A DNA stretch of 6,053 bases from assembly GCA_023433685.1 (NCBI GenBank), contig JAEYUD010000279.1, positions 1 to 6,053 on the forward strand. The letters run 5' to 3'. The notes below the pieces were generated by a model. The model had not been told where the DNA came from, did not search any database, and was given only the letters and a program-made list of their open reading frames with translations. Shown here one piece after another: positions 4,677-6,053 of this stretch. The position numbers and the translations under genes were made by a program. The stretch is from Bacteroidota bacterium. GTDB lineage: Bacteria > Bacteroidota > Ignavibacteria > Ignavibacteriales > Ignavibacteriaceae. The number at the start of each line of letters is the position of its first letter. Within the stretch, counting starts at the first letter, position 1.

Positions 4677-6053
4677 TAAGATATACTCCCTCCTTAGCAA
4701 AGGATACACCCGCGAAACATTTGTATCCGACCTAACTGCCGGTGTTATAGTTGGAATTGTTGCCCTGCCACTCGCGATCGCTTTTGCGATTGCATCGGGT
4801 GTTAAACCAGAACAGGGACTTTACGCCGCCATTGTAGCCGGTTTCTTTGTCGCGGCACTAAGTGGCTCCCGCGCTCAGGTTTCAGGACCCACAGGGGCTT
4901 TTATTGTAATTATTTATGGCATAGTCCAGCAGTACGGATACGACGGACTCGCTGTTGCCACCCTCCTGGCGGGTGTTTTCCTGGTTGTGTTGGGTATTCT
5001 CCGGTTTGGTATACTCCTCAGGTTTATCCCCTACTCACTCACAATAGGTTTTACCACCGGCATCGCAATAATTATTTTCTCAAGTCAGATCAACGACCTT
5101 CTTGGTCTTGGTATCGCGAAAGTACCTGCCGATTTTGTGGATAAATGGATCGTTTACGCGGAGAACATCAGTAAAATTAATCCTTATTCGCTGGTGATCG
5201 GAGCGGTCTCCCTCATATTCATTTTTGTTTGGGGCAAGTTCGATCTTAAGATTCCCGGTTCACTTATTGCGATCGTGATCGGAACACTGGTGGTTTATTA
5301 TTTTAATCTGCCGGTTGAAACGATTGGCTCGAAGTTCGGGTCAGTTCCAAATTCGCTTCCTGAGCCGCGTATGCCGGAGATATCGTGGCAGGTTTTCACT
5401 CAAATGTTCTCTCCCGCGTTTACGATCGCGATGCTTGCGGCAATTGAATCATTGCTTTCTGCCGTTGTGGCAGATGGTATGATGGGCTCTCGCCACCGCT
5501 CAAACATGGAGCTCGTCTCACAGGGTGTCGGAAACATTATTTCTCCCATCTTTATGGGTATTCCCGTCACCGGTGCCATAGCGAGAACAGCAACTAACAT
5601 TAAAAGTGGCGCAAAAACCCCCGTGGCAGCAATTATTCATGGTATCGTTATTCTCGTTACAATGCTCCTTTTCGCTGATCTTGCTTCCCTTATTCCCCTC
5701 CCCGTGCTGGCGGCTATTCTTATTTATGTTGCCTGGAACATGAGTGAACTGCACGCCTTTTTCAGAACATTGAAAGGGACGGGAGCAGATAAGCTGATCC
5801 TGCTGAATACATTTTTGCTCACTCTCTTTATCGATCTTACCGTTGCGATAGAAGTGGGGCTCGTGCTCGCGGCACTTACCTTCATTAAGAAGATGTCAGA
5901 TGTAACACAGACAAACATCGTGACACAAAGCTTTCACCTCCCGGATGAAGGAGAAGACAAACTTACCACCACTTCTTTACCCGTGCCAAGAAATGTTGAG
6001 ATATTCGAGATATATGGAACTCTCTTCTTTGGCGCCGTCGATCAGTTCAGGGA
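4639..6053 (+). CDS. SulP family anion transporter with STAS domain, 3'-truncated by the window edge
   Basis: The frame is open from ATG 4639 to the right edge (471 codons) with no stop. It encodes the membrane domain of a SulP (SLC26-type) secondary transporter in the inner membrane. Signatures include a first transmembrane segment with VALPLAIAFAIASGVKPEQGL (residues 41-61), SGPTGAF in the half-helix of TM3 (82-88), AAIESLLSAVVADGM (267-281, with the conserved Glu270), and GNIISPIF followed by GIPVTGAIARTATN (298-320). About a dozen hydrophobic segments span residues 33-416. Residues from about 453 (VEIFEIYGTLFFGAVDQFR) are the first strand and turn of the cytoplasmic STAS domain, so some 80-100 residues are probably missing. 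Family members carry sulfate, bicarbonate (BicA) or C4-dicarboxylates (DauA); the substrate cannot be read from this sequence. There is no clear Shine-Dalgarno. The ATG at 4634 is out of frame and stops after one codon, so 4639 is chosen because the Met precedes the usual short cytoplasmic N-terminus. Confidence 0.93.
   Translation, partial: MNFKLSWHKDFVPKIYSLLSKGYTRETFVSDLTAGVIVGIVALPLAIAFAIASGVKPEQGLYAAIVAGFFVAALSGSRAQVSGPTGAFIVIIYGIVQQYGYDGLAVATLLAGVFLVVLGILRFGILLRFIPYSLTIGFTTGIAIIIFSSQINDLLGLGIAKVPADFVDKWIVYAENISKINPYSLVIGAVSLIFIFVWGKFDLKIPGSLIAIVIGTLVVYYFNLPVETIGSKFGSVPNSLPEPRMPEISWQVFTQMFSPAFTIAMLAAIESLLSAVVADGMMGSRHRSNMELVSQGVGNIISPIFMGIPVTGAIARTATNIKSGAKTPVAAIIHGIVILVTMLLFADLASLIPLPVLAAILIYVAWNMSELHAFFRTLKGTGADKLILLNTFLLTLFIDLTVAIEVGLVLAALTFIKKMSDVTQTNIVTQSFHLPDEGEDKLTTTSLPVPRNVEIFEIYGTLFFGAVDQFR

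Noticed and set aside
1623..4780. GCGATCGC octamers (in korB and SulP) as cyanobacterial HIP1 repeats
   Set aside because: Only two copies were noticed, both in coding sequence; that is too few for a HIP1-rich genome, and the genes do not look cyanobacterial.
5400..5918. Minus-strand frames inside the SulP gene
   Set aside because: The + strand encodes clear SulP motifs throughout this stretch, so these are shadows.
1..6053. An undescribed multi-gene system linking all four genes
   Set aside because: The genes belong to known families with unrelated roles, are separated by a terminator and a repeat-filled gap, and show no shared regulatory motif.

Overview
The window is an ordinary-looking chromosomal stretch from a bacterium, with all genes on the + strand: the end of a 2-oxoacid:ferredoxin oxidoreductase operon (korA-korB), a two-domain acyltransferase gene, a repeat-filled intergenic region, and the first part of a SulP anion transporter gene. 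Three features suggest the Bacteroidota/Chlorobiota/Ignavibacteriota (FCB) group, with an Ignavibacteria-like organism plausible. These are the fused gamma-alpha KorA paired with this KorB, the OlsF/GlsF-like fusion acyltransferase, and the weak Shine-Dalgarno sequences at two of the three visible starts. This is inference from family resemblance, not a search result.

Layout: 1-1388 is the 3' part of korA, whose reading frame is open to the left edge. korB (1381-2415) overlaps it by 8 bases, and a strong intrinsic terminator at 2441-2473 closes the operon. A 141-base gap (2416-2556) holds that terminator and two overlapping inverted repeats just ahead of the next gene. 2557-4299 encodes a 580-residue protein with an N-terminal PlsC-type acyltransferase and a C-terminal GNAT (OlsB-like) acyltransferase. 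The 339-base gap at 4300-4638 is dominated by 7-base tandem repeats (TCATACT/TCATCCC) interrupted twice by a GC-rich palindromic element. From 4639 to the right edge runs a SulP transporter, cut off just as its STAS domain begins; it has no stop codon in the window.

KorA and KorB form one enzyme, the CoA- and ferredoxin-dependent interconversion of a 2-oxoacid (most likely 2-oxoglutarate) and its acyl-CoA. The acyltransferase probably makes an aminolipid (ornithine or glycine type) of the envelope. The transporter imports an inorganic anion or a dicarboxylate. Nothing visible ties these three units into one pathway, and each appears to be its own transcription unit.

I found no clear sign of an undescribed multi-gene system. 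The points most worth a second look are the composite heptamer/palindrome repeat upstream of the transporter, the two hairpins around the transporter start codon, the overlapping inverted repeats upstream of the acyltransferase, and that fusion enzyme with its H-x5-D motif.
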